Source of the DNA: Pseudoalteromonas sp. Z1A8
GTDB taxonomy: Bacteria > Pseudomonadota > Gammaproteobacteria > Enterobacterales > Alteromonadaceae
Direction of reading: 5' to 3'
DNA length: 64,000 nt
Assembly (NCBI RefSeq): GCF_011378855.1
Contig: NZ_WTLB01000002.1
Span: 62,001-126,000 of the forward strand
The notes below the pieces were generated by a model. It did no database searches. It was not told the origin of the DNA and saw only the letters and a list, made by a program, of their open reading frames with translations. The position numbers and the translations under genes were made by a program. Shown here piece by piece: positions 28,547 through 37,850 of the stretch (the stretch's first letter is position 1; each line of letters starts with the position of its first letter).

Positions 28547-30793
28547 TTACGATTTATTTGGTTTGAAAAAACGTAAGCGATTAGCGTTACTTACCACAGT
28601 AAGCGATGAAAGTGCCATAGCAGCTCCTGCTACAACGGGGTTAAGTAATATGCCAAAAAATGGATACAACACGCCGGCTGCAATCGGAATACCCGCCACG
28701 TTATAAATAAAGGCACCAAATAGGTTTTGTTTAATATTTGAAATAGTTGCATTACTCACGGCAATTGCATCAGCAAGGCCATGTAACGAGCCACGCATTA
28801 AGGTAATGTCTGCACTTTCTATTGCTACATCAGTACCTGTACCAATTGCAAAGCCTACATCGGCTTGCGCAAGTGCGGGAGCATCGTTAATACCGTCACC
28901 AGTCATACCCACTATTTCACCATTGGCTTGGCGTTTTGTTACTTCGTTTACTTTGTCATCGGGCATTACTTCTGCAATAAAGTCATCAATACCAACTTGC
29001 TTAGCAACAGCTTGTGCAGTGGCTTTGTTGTCACCAGTTAGCATAACTAGGTGGATACCTTTATTTTGCAGGCGTTTAATCGCTTCTACTGAATCCTCTT
29101 TAATAGGATCTGCTACAGCAATAATAGCGTGGAGCTTATTATTACTTGCAAAATACATGGGCGTTTTAGCATCACTGGCAAGTGTTTGAGCTTGCTCGGT
29201 TGCATCATCAACACTCACATTGTATTTATCCATTAGCGCTTTGTTGCCAAATAACAATGTTTGCCCGTCAACACTGCCAGTTACGCCTTTACCTGTAATG
29301 GCATCAAAGTCGGTAACTTTACTCAGTGTTAAGCCATGCTTTTTAGCGTATGCCGTAATTGCTTCAGCCAGTGGATGCTCTGAGCTACTTTCAAGGCTTG
29401 CAACACATTGCATTACTGTATTTTCGTCGCTGTTGTTAAATGTAACCACATCGGTAACTTGCGGTGTGCCTTGAGTAATAGTGCCTGTTTTATCTAAAAT
29501 CATGGTGGTGATTTTAGATGTAGTTTGCAGCGACTCGCCATTTCGAATTAATATTCCCGACTCAGCGGCTTTACCAATACCCACCATAACCGACATAGGG
29601 GTTGCGAGTCCCAGCGCACAAGGACAAGCAATAATAAGTACCGTGGTTACAGCAACAACGGCATAAGCAATTGATGGCTCAGGTCCAAAGTTTAACCATG
29701 CAAGGCCAGCAAGTACTGCTATAATCATGACTGTTGGTACAAATATCCCTGATATAACATCAGCTAAGCGCCCTATTGATGGCTTAGAGTTTTGTGCACG
29801 CTTTACCATATTGATAATATTGGCAAGTGTGGTTTCGCTACCAATGTGCGTGGCTTTAAATAATAAAGTGCCACTTTTATTAATACTTCCGGCAACGACT
29901 TTGTCGCCCGTTTTTTTGCGGGCAGGCATTGGCTCACCAGTAAGCATTGACTCATCAACCGTACTGCTGCCTTCAATAACGTCGCCATCTACAGGGATTT
30001 TTTCACCCGGGCGAACACGTACTTCATCATTTTTTACAACATCACTAATGTCGATGTCTTGCTCTTGATCATCGCGTATTACGCGTGCAGTTTTTGGTTG
30101 CAGACCAATTAAGCGTTTAATTGCCTGTGAGGTTCGCCCACGTGCTTTTACTTCAAAAGCGAGCCCTAAACTAATTAAACCGATGATCATCGATGACGCT
30201 TCAAAATATACGTGTCTTGCGACTTCTGGTAATAAATTTGGTGCGATTACTACAAACATCGAATACAACCACGCAGTACCTGTACCAAGCGCTATTAATG
30301 TATCCATATTTGCCGCATGGTTTTTAAATGCTTGCCATGCGCCGTTGTAAAATTGTTTACCTGATATAGCCATAACTACAAGCGTGACTATACCCACTAA
30401 AAACCACGCTATTCGTTGTGTGTCGGTGGTTACACTCATGTCAAAAATAAGCCCGTATATCATTAACGGTGTACCGACTCCTAACGCTAATATCATATTA
30501 CGCATTAGCTTTTTGTAATGTGCCTCGTCTGACTTTGCTTTTTCATCAAGTGCATCTTGATCAGATTCGTTACTCATTGGCTTAGCTGAATAACCAATGT
30601 TTTCGACTGCTTTAATAAGCGTGCTTTCGTCGGCTTTACCTTCTACACGTACAGTACGCTCAGCAAAGTTCATTTCTACGCTTTGCGCACCTTGAACACT
30701 ATTGAGGGCTTTTTCAATTTTGGCCACACAACTGCCACAATTAGCACCTTCAATAATAAAGTTTTGCGCGGTGTCTTTTGTATTAGTCGTCAT
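28547..30793 (-). CDS. copA: Copper-exporting P1B-type ATPase
   Basis: A 748-aa heavy-metal ATPase that should pump Cu(I) from cytoplasm to periplasm. One N-terminal metal-binding domain carries GANCGSC (CxxC). P-type motifs are TGEP in the actuator domain, the transmembrane CPC ([12 protein letters not shown]), DKTGTITQG phosphorylation site, [10 protein letters not shown] (HP) and [10 protein letters not shown]. The CPC plus C-terminal Asn/Met segments ([11 protein letters not shown] and [18 protein letters not shown]) fit copper rather than zinc. It overlaps the upstream MerR gene by 11 bases and is followed by the cupredoxin gene. Confidence 0.95.
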   Translation of the reverse strand: MTTNTKDTAQNFIIEGANCGSCVAKIEKALNSVQGAQSVEMNFAERTVRVEGKADESTLIKAVENIGYSAKPMSNESDQDALDEKAKSDEAHYKKLMRNMILALGVGTPLMIYGLIFDMSVTTDTQRIAWFLVGIVTLVVMAISGKQFYNGAWQAFKNHAANMDTLIALGTGTAWLYSMFVVIAPNLLPEVARHVYFEASSMIIGLISLGLAFEVKARGRTSQAIKRLIGLQPKTARVIRDDQEQDIDISDVVKNDEVRVRPGEKIPVDGDVIEGSSTVDESMLTGEPMPARKKTGDKVVAGSINKSGTLLFKATHIGSETTLANIINMVKRAQNSKPSIGRLADVISGIFVPTVMIIAVLAGLAWLNFGPEPSIAYAVVAVTTVLIIACPCALGLATPMSVMVGIGKAAESGILIRNGESLQTTSKITTMILDKTGTITQGTPQVTDVVTFNNSDENTVMQCVASLESSSEHPLAEAITAYAKKHGLTLSKVTDFDAITGKGVTGSVDGQTLLFGNKALMDKYNVSVDDATEQAQTLASDAKTPMYFASNNKLHAIIAVADPIKEDSVEAIKRLQNKGIHLVMLTGDNKATAQAVAKQVGIDDFIAEVMPDDKVNEVTKRQANGEIVGMTGDGINDAPALAQADVGFAIGTGTDVAIESADITLMRGSLHGLADAIAVSNATISNIKQNLFGAFIYNVAGIPIAAGVLYPFFGILLNPVVAGAAMALSSLTVVSNANRLRFFKPNKS

Positions 30794-31226
30794 TACGCTG
30801 CTCCTTATTTGCAGAATCGTTTATTGGATCAACAAAAGATTCTATTAAACTACACACGTCACTGGTATTTGCACCATCGGCTGATGTATCCCATTGCTCC
30901 AGAGCTGCATGCATTCTGTTTCGTAATTTTAATGTTTCTTGAAATAGTGCTTCGGTTTCTTCTAGGCGTTTAGTAATGAGTTTACGCGTTAACGGACAAG
31001 GACAATTCCCCTGCTCTGACTCGCCTATAATCTGTTGAATATCTTTGAGTGAAAAACCAAGTTGACGAGAGCTAATAATAAACTTTAAACGTTGCTGGTC
31101 TCGCTTTGTATATTCTTGATAGCCATTTTCTTCACTGCGTATTGGATTAAGTAACCCAACACGCGTGTAATGACGAACAGTATCGGCAGTCACGCCCATT
31201 AACTTGGCGAGTTGTTTAACATACAT
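30783..31226 (-). CDS. MerR-family metal-responsive regulator (copper operon)
   Basis: A 147-aa MerR-family regulator. The N-terminal winged helix reads [27 protein letters not shown], followed by a dimerisation helix. Candidate metal ligands are Cys75 and Cys77 ([11 protein letters not shown]) and Cys125. This differs from the CueR Cys112-x7-Cys120 loop, so the metal site is not the standard CueR one. Position (first gene, overlapping copA) and its own MerR-type promoter support copper-dependent autogenous control. The tail is polar and acidic. Confidence 0.88.
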   Translation of the reverse strand: MYVKQLAKLMGVTADTVRHYTRVGLLNPIRSEENGYQEYTKRDQQRLKFIISSRQLGFSLKDIQQIIGESEQGNCPCPLTRKLITKRLEETEALFQETLKLRNRMHAALEQWDTSADGANTSDVCSLIESFVDPINDSANKEQRNDD

Positions 31227-31256
31227 AATTTAGCTCCGTCATGTTTCAGTAGTTTC

Positions 31257-31287
31257 ATAATAAACCTAGGTGCAACACATAGGTCAA
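31257..31287 (-). promoter_or_regulatory. MerR-type promoter/operator with 19-bp spacer
   Basis: On the minus strand -35 TTGACC (31282-31287) and -10 TATTAT (31257-31262) are separated by 19 bp, the over-long spacer that MerR-family activators correct by DNA distortion. The dyad ACCTA-N11-TAGGT overlaps the -35 and spacer. It drives merR-copA-cupredoxin. Confidence 0.85.
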
Positions 31288-31426
31288 TAGCATCATTAAA
31301 ATGCAATGACTTTTCCCTACAAAAAATATAATAGTATAAACTTAACTCGTATTTTTAATCGAAAGTTGGATATAGTGCAATTAAACGCATACTATAAACT
31401 CCCTAACAAATTGATTATTTTATGTT

Positions 31427-34189
31427 TTGCTAAAATACCTTATCATTTTTATAGGTTGCCTATATAGCAATCTAGGCATAGCAGAAAATGCTAAAAATAA
31501 TATTCTGATCATTCATTCTTATCATAGTGAGCATGAGTGGACCAGTATGCTTAAAAAAGGATTTGAAGATTCTTTTAAAGAAGAAAAAAGTACGCATTTA
31601 TTCCATGAATTTATGGATGCTAAGCGCTATCCTCAAGGAAAATTTAAAGAACAATTTTTGACCTACCTCCAACACAAATACATATCTACTAATTTAAGCC
31701 TTATTGCTGTAACAGATGACTCTGCACTCGAGTGGGTGACAGGTCACAGGGCTACATTTTTCCCTTCATTACCAATTGTATACAGTGGTATTAACCAAGT
31801 TACACCTGAAATTTTAGCAAAAAAAAACATGACAGGTGTTTTCGAAAATAGAAACCTTGCCCAAACAGTATTCGATATAAAGAGAATGACGGGGAAAGAA
31901 CAGTTAATTGTTATTTCCGACAGCAGTATAACCGGTAAAATAAACTTAAATAAAATTAGAGCAATTAATAAGGACCCAAAAGCACCTAAACATATTTATG
32001 AGGTCATCGATTTAAATGAAATAGATATTGCAACAACACTTACCCCATACTCTAAAAACATTCCAATACTGGTGATCGGACAACTCATTAATCCCAATCA
32101 AAGAAATGAACTTATTCGCTGGAGCGAGAGTAGCTCTTTACTAGCTAAGCATACTACTAGACCCATATTCACTATTGCAAAAGTTACGTTAAATAATGGC
32201 GCAACTGGCGCACACGAACTTGACGGTATTCAGCACGCAATGCAGACGAGTCAGCTCATTAAGAAAATATTAAATGGTACTGAGGCTTCACTGTTACAGC
32301 CTATTTTACAGGCGCAAAGCATATGGGTTTTAGATGTTGGAAAATTAGAAGAAATTGGTATTAATTTAGCTTTAACCCCCACACCTAAAGTTCTTATTAA
32401 TCAAAAAACAAGCTTTTATAAAAAGTACAAAACCTACGTTTGGCTTACTATTACAGCATTTAGCACAGCACTGTGCATCATTATATTAATGGCTGAAATA
32501 ATTCGACGTACAAAGCAAAACCAAAAAATATTAAATATAAATCAACAGCGTTATAAAGACTTAGCTCAAGCTGGCGCAAATGTATTTTGGGAAACAAATC
32601 AATTAGGTGAACTTTGCTATATTTCTGGTAATACAACGTTATTTTTTAATTTATCTCAGCAAAAAATGCTTAATCATACCTTTGAGTCATTATTGAAAAA
32701 TAACAATAATATTGAGTTTCCTTGGGAAAATTATAAAGTAGCTACTGAGAAAAAAAATAAAATAAAAAACCTAATTATAAAAATAAAATTATCCAGTAAA
32801 GATCTTAAAATTTTAATGCTCGTGGCTAAGCCAACCTTTGATCAAAACAGTAATTTTTCGGGTTACCGCGGAATAATTAAGGATATCACACAGCAACATC
32901 AGCTTTCGGAACGAGTCGTATATCAAGCAAGCTATGACCAACTTACTGGGCTTATAAATCGCCAAACCTTTAATGAAAAACTGAAAGCTTACTTATCTAA
33001 TAAGCAAAATAATCAAGCTCCACGCTTTTTATGTATACTCGATTTAGACCGCTTCAAATTAGTTAATGACAGCGCAGGTCACCTAGTTGGTGATGCCATG
33101 TTATGTGAAGTCGCGACACTTATAAAGCAAAGCATTACTAATAAAGACTTACTTGCACGTTTAGGCGGGGACGAATTTGCTTTATTAGTTAATGATTCAA
33201 CTTTAGAGCAAGCTCAGCTCACCTGTGAAAAAATAATTAGTACGATTAGAAGCTATAAGTTTATATGGAATGAACGAATTTTTGACTCAGGTATTAGTAT
33301 AGGTATGGTGCCTATAACATATGGACTAAATGCGACAGAGTTACTTAGTAAAGCAGATCTAGCGTGCTATAAAGCTAAAGAACTAGGCCGAGGTCGTGTT
33401 TATATTACCGATCACGGTAACAATAGTTTATACAACGAAGCACTTCAAATAGGCTATATTGCGAATATTAGCCAAGCTATTACTAATAATCAGTTTTTTT
33501 TAGTTAAACAGCAAATAGCTCCACTAAGCTCTTCTATAAGTGAACAAGCCCACTACGAAATTTTAATTCGCTTTAAAGCGCTTGATAATAAACTAATTCC
33601 CCCTGATTTATTTATTCCAGCTGCAGAAAAAAATGGCTTAATAACATTAATAGATCAATGGGTAGTGAGTACTTTATTAGTGAGATATAGAGAGTTTTTC
33701 CCTGATAATAATACCCTTGTATCTATTAACTTATCTGGGATTAGCCTAAGTAATGAGGCGTTTGTACAACACATAATTAAACTCATAAAAAAAAGTGATA
33801 TCAATGCTAAGAATATTTGTTTTGAAATCACCGAAACAGCTGCTATATCTCAGATAACTAAAGTTCAAAATTTTATAAGAGAGATGAAAGTACTTGGTAT
33901 TAAGTTCGCAATCGATGATTTTGGCAGTGGCGCGTCTACTTACGAATATTTAAAAAACCTACCAGCTGATTATCTTAAAATAGATGGCAGTTTAATTAAA
34001 AATATTGAACGCAGCCAAGTAGATCAACAAATAGTCAAATCTATTAATGAAATAGCCCATATGATGGGAATGCAGACCATTGCAGAGTTTGTAGAGAATG
34101 AACAGATTAACCAAATACTTGAGACTATCGGTGTTAACTATGTACAGGGCTACCATATTGGTAAACCCTGCCCATGTGATGAAAAATAA
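31427..34189 (+). CDS. Membrane sensor with substrate-binding-like domain, PAS, GGDEF and EAL
   Basis: A 920-aa c-di-GMP enzyme starting with TTG. After a signal/anchor segment, residues about 22-325 resemble an ABC-type periplasmic binding protein (ILIIHSYHSEHEW at the start). A membrane helix is at about 334-358, then a PAS-like region, a GGDEF domain with intact GGDEF at 580-584, and an EAL domain. The EAL motif reads EIL at 711-713, but FEITETAAI, IDDFGSGAS, YLKIDGS and IAEFVENE are kept. It may make and degrade c-di-GMP; the balance is not predictable. The periplasmic domain suggests ligand sensing. The TTG start is supported only by reading frame. Confidence 0.87.
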   Translation: MLKYLIIFIGCLYSNLGIAENAKNNILIIHSYHSEHEWTSMLKKGFEDSFKEEKSTHLFHEFMDAKRYPQGKFKEQFLTYLQHKYISTNLSLIAVTDDSALEWVTGHRATFFPSLPIVYSGINQVTPEILAKKNMTGVFENRNLAQTVFDIKRMTGKEQLIVISDSSITGKINLNKIRAINKDPKAPKHIYEVIDLNEIDIATTLTPYSKNIPILVIGQLINPNQRNELIRWSESSSLLAKHTTRPIFTIAKVTLNNGATGAHELDGIQHAMQTSQLIKKILNGTEASLLQPILQAQSIWVLDVGKLEEIGINLALTPTPKVLINQKTSFYKKYKTYVWLTITAFSTALCIIILMAEIIRRTKQNQKILNINQQRYKDLAQAGANVFWETNQLGELCYISGNTTLFFNLSQQKMLNHTFESLLKNNNNIEFPWENYKVATEKKNKIKNLIIKIKLSSKDLKILMLVAKPTFDQNSNFSGYRGIIKDITQQHQLSERVVYQASYDQLTGLINRQTFNEKLKAYLSNKQNNQAPRFLCILDLDRFKLVNDSAGHLVGDAMLCEVATLIKQSITNKDLLARLGGDEFALLVNDSTLEQAQLTCEKIISTIRSYKFIWNERIFDSGISIGMVPITYGLNATELLSKADLACYKAKELGRGRVYITDHGNNSLYNEALQIGYIANISQAITNNQFFLVKQQIAPLSSSISEQAHYEILIRFKALDNKLIPPDLFIPAAEKNGLITLIDQWVVSTLLVRYREFFPDNNTLVSINLSGISLSNEAFVQHIIKLIKKSDINAKNICFEITETAAISQITKVQNFIREMKVLGIKFAIDDFGSGASTYEYLKNLPADYLKIDGSLIKNIERSQVDQQIVKSINEIAHMMGMQTIAEFVENEQINQILETIGVNYVQGYHIGKPCPCDEK

Positions 34190-34210
34190 AAGTTTAGATA
34201 AATATCAGCC

Positions 34211-34711
34211 TTACTTATTTTCACCCTCGCGAGATACTTTTAATTCGTCACTTAGTTGCTGCGCTAAAGCTTGTATTTTAGGCATTGCATCTTGCATTAA
34301 GCTTTGTGACATTTGCATAGATTCTTGCATTACAACTGGCATTTTAGCGAGTATTTTTTGCCCAGTATCTGTTTTATAAAAAGCTAACATATCGGCAATT
34401 TCTTGTTCATTAAAATGCTTGTCGTACACGTTAACCATCATTGGCTGCATTTTAGCCCAGCTCATTTGCGTTTTTAATACTGCTGTCATATCTGCGTAGT
34501 ATTTATCAAAAATTGGCTGCTCAGAAGGCTTAACGCCCATTTGGTCTGACATGCCTTTCATCATACCTTCAACCTGGCCGTACATAGAGTCAACCATTGA
34601 ATCTAAATTCATTACACTAATAAGTTCATCTATTTTTTGCTGCTTAGTATTTTGTTCAGCATATAAACTACTAGAAAAAATCAGTAATGATAAAAGTAGT
34701 ACCTTACCCAT
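34211..34711 (-). CDS. DUF2059-domain secreted protein
   Basis: A 166-aa protein with a cleavable-looking signal peptide (residues 1-18, LLLSLLIFSSSLYA). The mature helical domain matches DUF2059 proteins in the segments YDKHFNEQEIADMLAFYKTDTGQKILAKMPVVMQESM. Function is unknown. It converges on the GGDEF-EAL gene with only 21 bases between stops. Confidence 0.85.
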   Translation of the reverse strand: MGKVLLLSLLIFSSSLYAEQNTKQQKIDELISVMNLDSMVDSMYGQVEGMMKGMSDQMGVKPSEQPIFDKYYADMTAVLKTQMSWAKMQPMMVNVYDKHFNEQEIADMLAFYKTDTGQKILAKMPVVMQESMQMSQSLMQDAMPKIQALAQQLSDELKVSREGENK

Positions 34712-34788
34712 AATAATATCCTTTCATATAAATAATCGTTTTATAGTTACATTATTAATTAGTCTTGTAAAGGGTACAAGCAATCACT

Positions 34789-34824
34789 AAAAAGGCCGAG
34801 TAAAATGAATTTATTCGGCCTTTT
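34789..34824. terminator. Terminator of the Mrp operon
   Basis: AAAAGGCCGA/TCGGCCTTTT stem with further A-T pairing, flanked by A and T runs, so it can work in both directions. It lies 18 bases beyond the mrpG stop on the minus strand. Confidence 0.85.
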
Positions 34825-34841
34825 ATAAATATATTTTTATG

Positions 34842-35174
34842 TTAATCGTCTTCTACATTATCTAGGCCTTTAGTGCCTTCTTTGGCTTTTAGCTTATGAT
34901 GAATAGCTGACTTTATTAGCATGTAACCACTAATCGGTGCCGTAATTAGTAAAAATATAGTAATGAGTATTTCTTTAACACTTAGGCCATGCCCTGAATT
35001 TGCAAAATAAACCATAGCTGCAATTAGCATACTTGCCATGCCCAACGTTGTTGCTTTAGTTGGCCCATGCAAACGCATAAAAAAGTCAGGTAGTTTAACT
35101 AAGCCTATTGAGCCAATTAAAATAAACGTACCACCAAATAACAATAATATTGATACAACCCATTCGCTGATCAT
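34842..35174 (-). CDS. mrpG: Monovalent cation/H+ antiporter subunit MrpG
   Basis: A 110-aa subunit with three membrane helices and the MrpG pattern VSILLLFGGTFILIGSIGLVKLPDFFMRLHGPTKATTLGMASML. Last gene of the six-gene Mrp operon, nine bases after mrpF. Mrp subunits all assemble into one complex that exchanges Na+ (or Li+, K+) for protons. Confidence 0.93.
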   Translation of the reverse strand: MISEWVVSILLLFGGTFILIGSIGLVKLPDFFMRLHGPTKATTLGMASMLIAAMVYFANSGHGLSVKEILITIFLLITAPISGYMLIKSAIHHKLKAKEGTKGLDNVEDD

Positions 35175-35183
35175 GTTTTCACC

Positions 35184-35453
35184 TTATTCAATTATATCGC
35201 CACGTAGTAAATACTTACACACTGCAACTGTACTTATGAAACCTAGCATGGCAATAAGCAGTGCAGCTTCAAAATAAAGCCCTGTATCCATACTAATGCT
35301 ATATAAAATAATCAGTGCAATGACGTTAATGTACATTGTATCGAGCGCTAAAACACGATCAGGCACTGATGGACCAATGATCAATCGCCATAAATTAAGC
35401 AATAATGATAAGCCAATCATCGAAAAAACAATGAGTAATACAGTGTCTAACAT
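35184..35453 (-). CDS. mrpF: Monovalent cation/H+ antiporter subunit MrpF
   Basis: An 89-aa subunit with three helices and the MrpF motif RLIIGPSVPDRVLALDTMYINVIALIIL, including the conserved Asp-Arg pair. Its start overlaps mrpE by 7 bases. Confidence 0.93.
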   Translation of the reverse strand: MLDTVLLIVFSMIGLSLLLNLWRLIIGPSVPDRVLALDTMYINVIALIILYSISMDTGLYFEAALLIAMLGFISTVAVCKYLLRGDIIE

Positions 35454-35983
35454 TGAAATATCTCCTTTAGTGGAGCTTCGTAGCGTTGTTTAATCTGCTT
35501 AATTAGTGCTTCTTCATCTTTTAAATCGAGCACATGTATTAATAAATAGCGTTGAGTTGGTTCTTCCCCTTCCGCGAGTGATTCTGGAATAGGGTAAATC
35601 TCGGCGCTAACCGTACCAGGTGTTAATGAAACACAGCTAGCGAGTATTGTAATTGGCATATCATGCATTAAATCTATAGGGACTTTTATAAATGCAGGGC
35701 GTAACTTTTTTGCAGGCCCCATTATTAATAAAGCAACTTGTAAATTAGCCACAACAATATCGTAAAGCACTATAATCAACTGCTTGAACGCTAAACCAGG
35801 CTTTAAAATAAGTGGCTGAGGGTCGCGTAGCGAAAAACTTAGCAGCGGTATAAATATGGCAAAAAAAGTTGCCAGCACTAAATGCCCTGCCGATACGCTA
35901 TTATTTAGTAATAACCATATTACAAATAAGAATACACTTCTAAACGGTGTAGGTAACCAACGATAACGGGCTTGTAATCTCAT
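35447..35983 (-). CDS. mrpE: Monovalent cation/H+ antiporter subunit MrpE
   Basis: A 178-aa subunit. Two N-terminal membrane helices are followed by a cytoplasmic alpha/beta domain containing the family SCVSLTPGTVSAEI motif and LLIHVLDLKDEEALI. It shares one base with mrpD upstream and 7 with mrpF downstream, indicating translational coupling. Confidence 0.93.
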   Translation of the reverse strand: MRLQARYRWLPTPFRSVFLFVIWLLLNNSVSAGHLVLATFFAIFIPLLSFSLRDPQPLILKPGLAFKQLIIVLYDIVVANLQVALLIMGPAKKLRPAFIKVPIDLMHDMPITILASCVSLTPGTVSAEIYPIPESLAEGEEPTQRYLLIHVLDLKDEEALIKQIKQRYEAPLKEIFQC

Positions 35984-37500
35984 TACACACCTCCTCTAAT
36001 TACAGCGTTAATACCACCGCTTATATCGTGCAACTGCGTGGCTGCATCAAGCATGTATTCGCTTATTGGACCGCCGAAAATAACTAACAATGGCGAACAA
36101 GCCAGTAATCCAATAATTACTATTACTTGCAGTGGATGCGCATTTACGCCATCTGAATTTTCATTTTTTCTGTCTTTACGTTCCCAAAACAAGCTAGTAC
36201 CCGCGCGCGAAAGCGCAATGAGTAATACAAAGCTCATAATTAAATAAACAGGCCAAAACAACTGGGCTTGCTCACTATTTAAAGTGGTTTTAAGAATCCA
36301 TATTTTGCCTATAAAACCCGATAGAGGCGGCATGCCAGCTACGGTTAACGCAGCAATAATAAAGCATCCTCCCAGCAGGAATGGCTGATTAACCATGCGT
36401 CCACCAACTAGTCTGTCGGCAGCTTTACCTCGCTGAGTTGCAATTAAATCGGCCAATAAAAAGAGCGCCGCACATACAAGCGTTGAATGTACTAAATAGT
36501 ATAAAAGCGCAGCTGTTGCATTTATGTTTTGTAGTGCAACAAGAGCAACCAAAGTTCCTACCGATACTACAACCAAATTTGCGGTGAGCTTACGTAAGTC
36601 TTGCGCTGCCACAACGCCTATAGCGCCTACAATAATGGTCGCAATTGCTAAGCCCCATAACCAAGGCTGGGCCATGTGCTCAAGCAAACCCGCTTGCTCA
36701 CCAAATATTACGGTATATACACGTAACATGGCATAAACGCCTACCTTAGTCATAATTGCAAACAGCGCAGCGACAACAGGTTTTGCGCTTGCATAAGTAT
36801 TTGGCAACCATAAGTGTAGTGGTAATAGTGCGCTCTTAAGTGCAAATACAACTAACAGTAATAAACCACCTGCTTTAGCTAAATATACGTCGTCACCTGT
36901 TAATAATGAGACTTTTTGAGCCATATCCGCAATATTTAATGTACCAAGTACACCGTATAAAATACCCAAGCCAATTAAAAATACGCTTGAACCAACTAAG
37001 TTTAATATTACATATTGCAGCGCCGCGCGTGTATTTTGTTTATCGCCCGCATGCATAAGTAATGAATAAGACGCTATAAGTAATACTTCAAAAAATACAA
37101 ATACGTTAAATAAATCACCGGTCAAAAAAGCACCGTTAACGCCTAACACTAAAAAGTGAACAAGTGGGTGAAAAAAGTTCCCCTTAGCATCATCACCAGC
37201 ACAGCTATATAAAATAACACCTAGGCCAAGTAACGATGTAAGTGCAACCAAAAGCGTAGAAAGCATGTCGGCTACAAGCACAATACCAAATGGTGCTGAC
37301 CAGTTACCGATTGCATAAACGTTAATACCCGTATTATGTACGTGTATTAAAAGAAGTACGCTAATAGCAAATGTGATAATTGCCATAATGGACGACGCAA
37401 TACGACGAATATGTAAACTTTTTCCACATGGTGGTAGCAGTAAAATAACGGCTGCTAGCATAGGCAGTAAAATAGGGAGAGAAGCTAAATGTTGAATCAT
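35983..37500 (-). CDS. mrpD: Monovalent cation/H+ antiporter subunit MrpD
   Basis: A 505-aa proton-translocating subunit related to complex I NuoM/NuoN. It has about 14 membrane helices, the conserved glutamate in FNVFVFFEVLLIASYSLL and the lysine region VVFALKSALLPLHLWLPNTYASA typical of antiporter-like subunits. It overlaps mrpC by 4 bases. Confidence 0.95.
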   Translation of the reverse strand: MIQHLASLPILLPMLAAVILLLPPCGKSLHIRRIASSIMAIITFAISVLLLIHVHNTGINVYAIGNWSAPFGIVLVADMLSTLLVALTSLLGLGVILYSCAGDDAKGNFFHPLVHFLVLGVNGAFLTGDLFNVFVFFEVLLIASYSLLMHAGDKQNTRAALQYVILNLVGSSVFLIGLGILYGVLGTLNIADMAQKVSLLTGDDVYLAKAGGLLLLVVFALKSALLPLHLWLPNTYASAKPVVAALFAIMTKVGVYAMLRVYTVIFGEQAGLLEHMAQPWLWGLAIATIIVGAIGVVAAQDLRKLTANLVVVSVGTLVALVALQNINATAALLYYLVHSTLVCAALFLLADLIATQRGKAADRLVGGRMVNQPFLLGGCFIIAALTVAGMPPLSGFIGKIWILKTTLNSEQAQLFWPVYLIMSFVLLIALSRAGTSLFWERKDRKNENSDGVNAHPLQVIVIIGLLACSPLLVIFGGPISEYMLDAATQLHDISGGINAVIRGGV

Positions 37501-37850
37501 TTTTGCTCCTTACTTTCAGCTGCACTTTTTACTAAATGGCCGTCAACATGGTCACTGCCTAAATCGGCGCGCCCACGTATTGCTAAAATAACCACAAAGG
37601 CGGTCATTGCAAAGCCAATCACTATTGCAGTAAGTACTAAGGCTTGTGGCAAAGGATCGGCATAATCTGTACCAGTACCCAATACCACCGCTTTATTTAT
37701 AGTAAGACGACCCGCTGAAAACAAAAATAAGTTAACAGCGTATGAAATCATAGTAAGCCCAAGTACAACAGGAAACGTACGAGCTCTAAGCAGTAAAAAT
37801 ATACCGCAACTGACCAATACTCCAACGCAAGATGCGTACAATAATTCCAT
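37497..37850 (-). CDS. mrpC: Monovalent cation/H+ antiporter subunit MrpC
   Basis: A 117-aa NuoK-like subunit with three helices and the family stretch TMISYAVNLFLFSAGRLTINKA followed by DPLPQALVLTAIVIGFAMTAF. Its ATG shares one base with the mrpA stop, and its end overlaps mrpD by 4 bases. Confidence 0.94.
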   Translation of the reverse strand: MELLYASCVGVLVSCGIFLLLRARTFPVVLGLTMISYAVNLFLFSAGRLTINKAVVLGTGTDYADPLPQALVLTAIVIGFAMTAFVVILAIRGRADLGSDHVDGHLVKSAAESKEQK

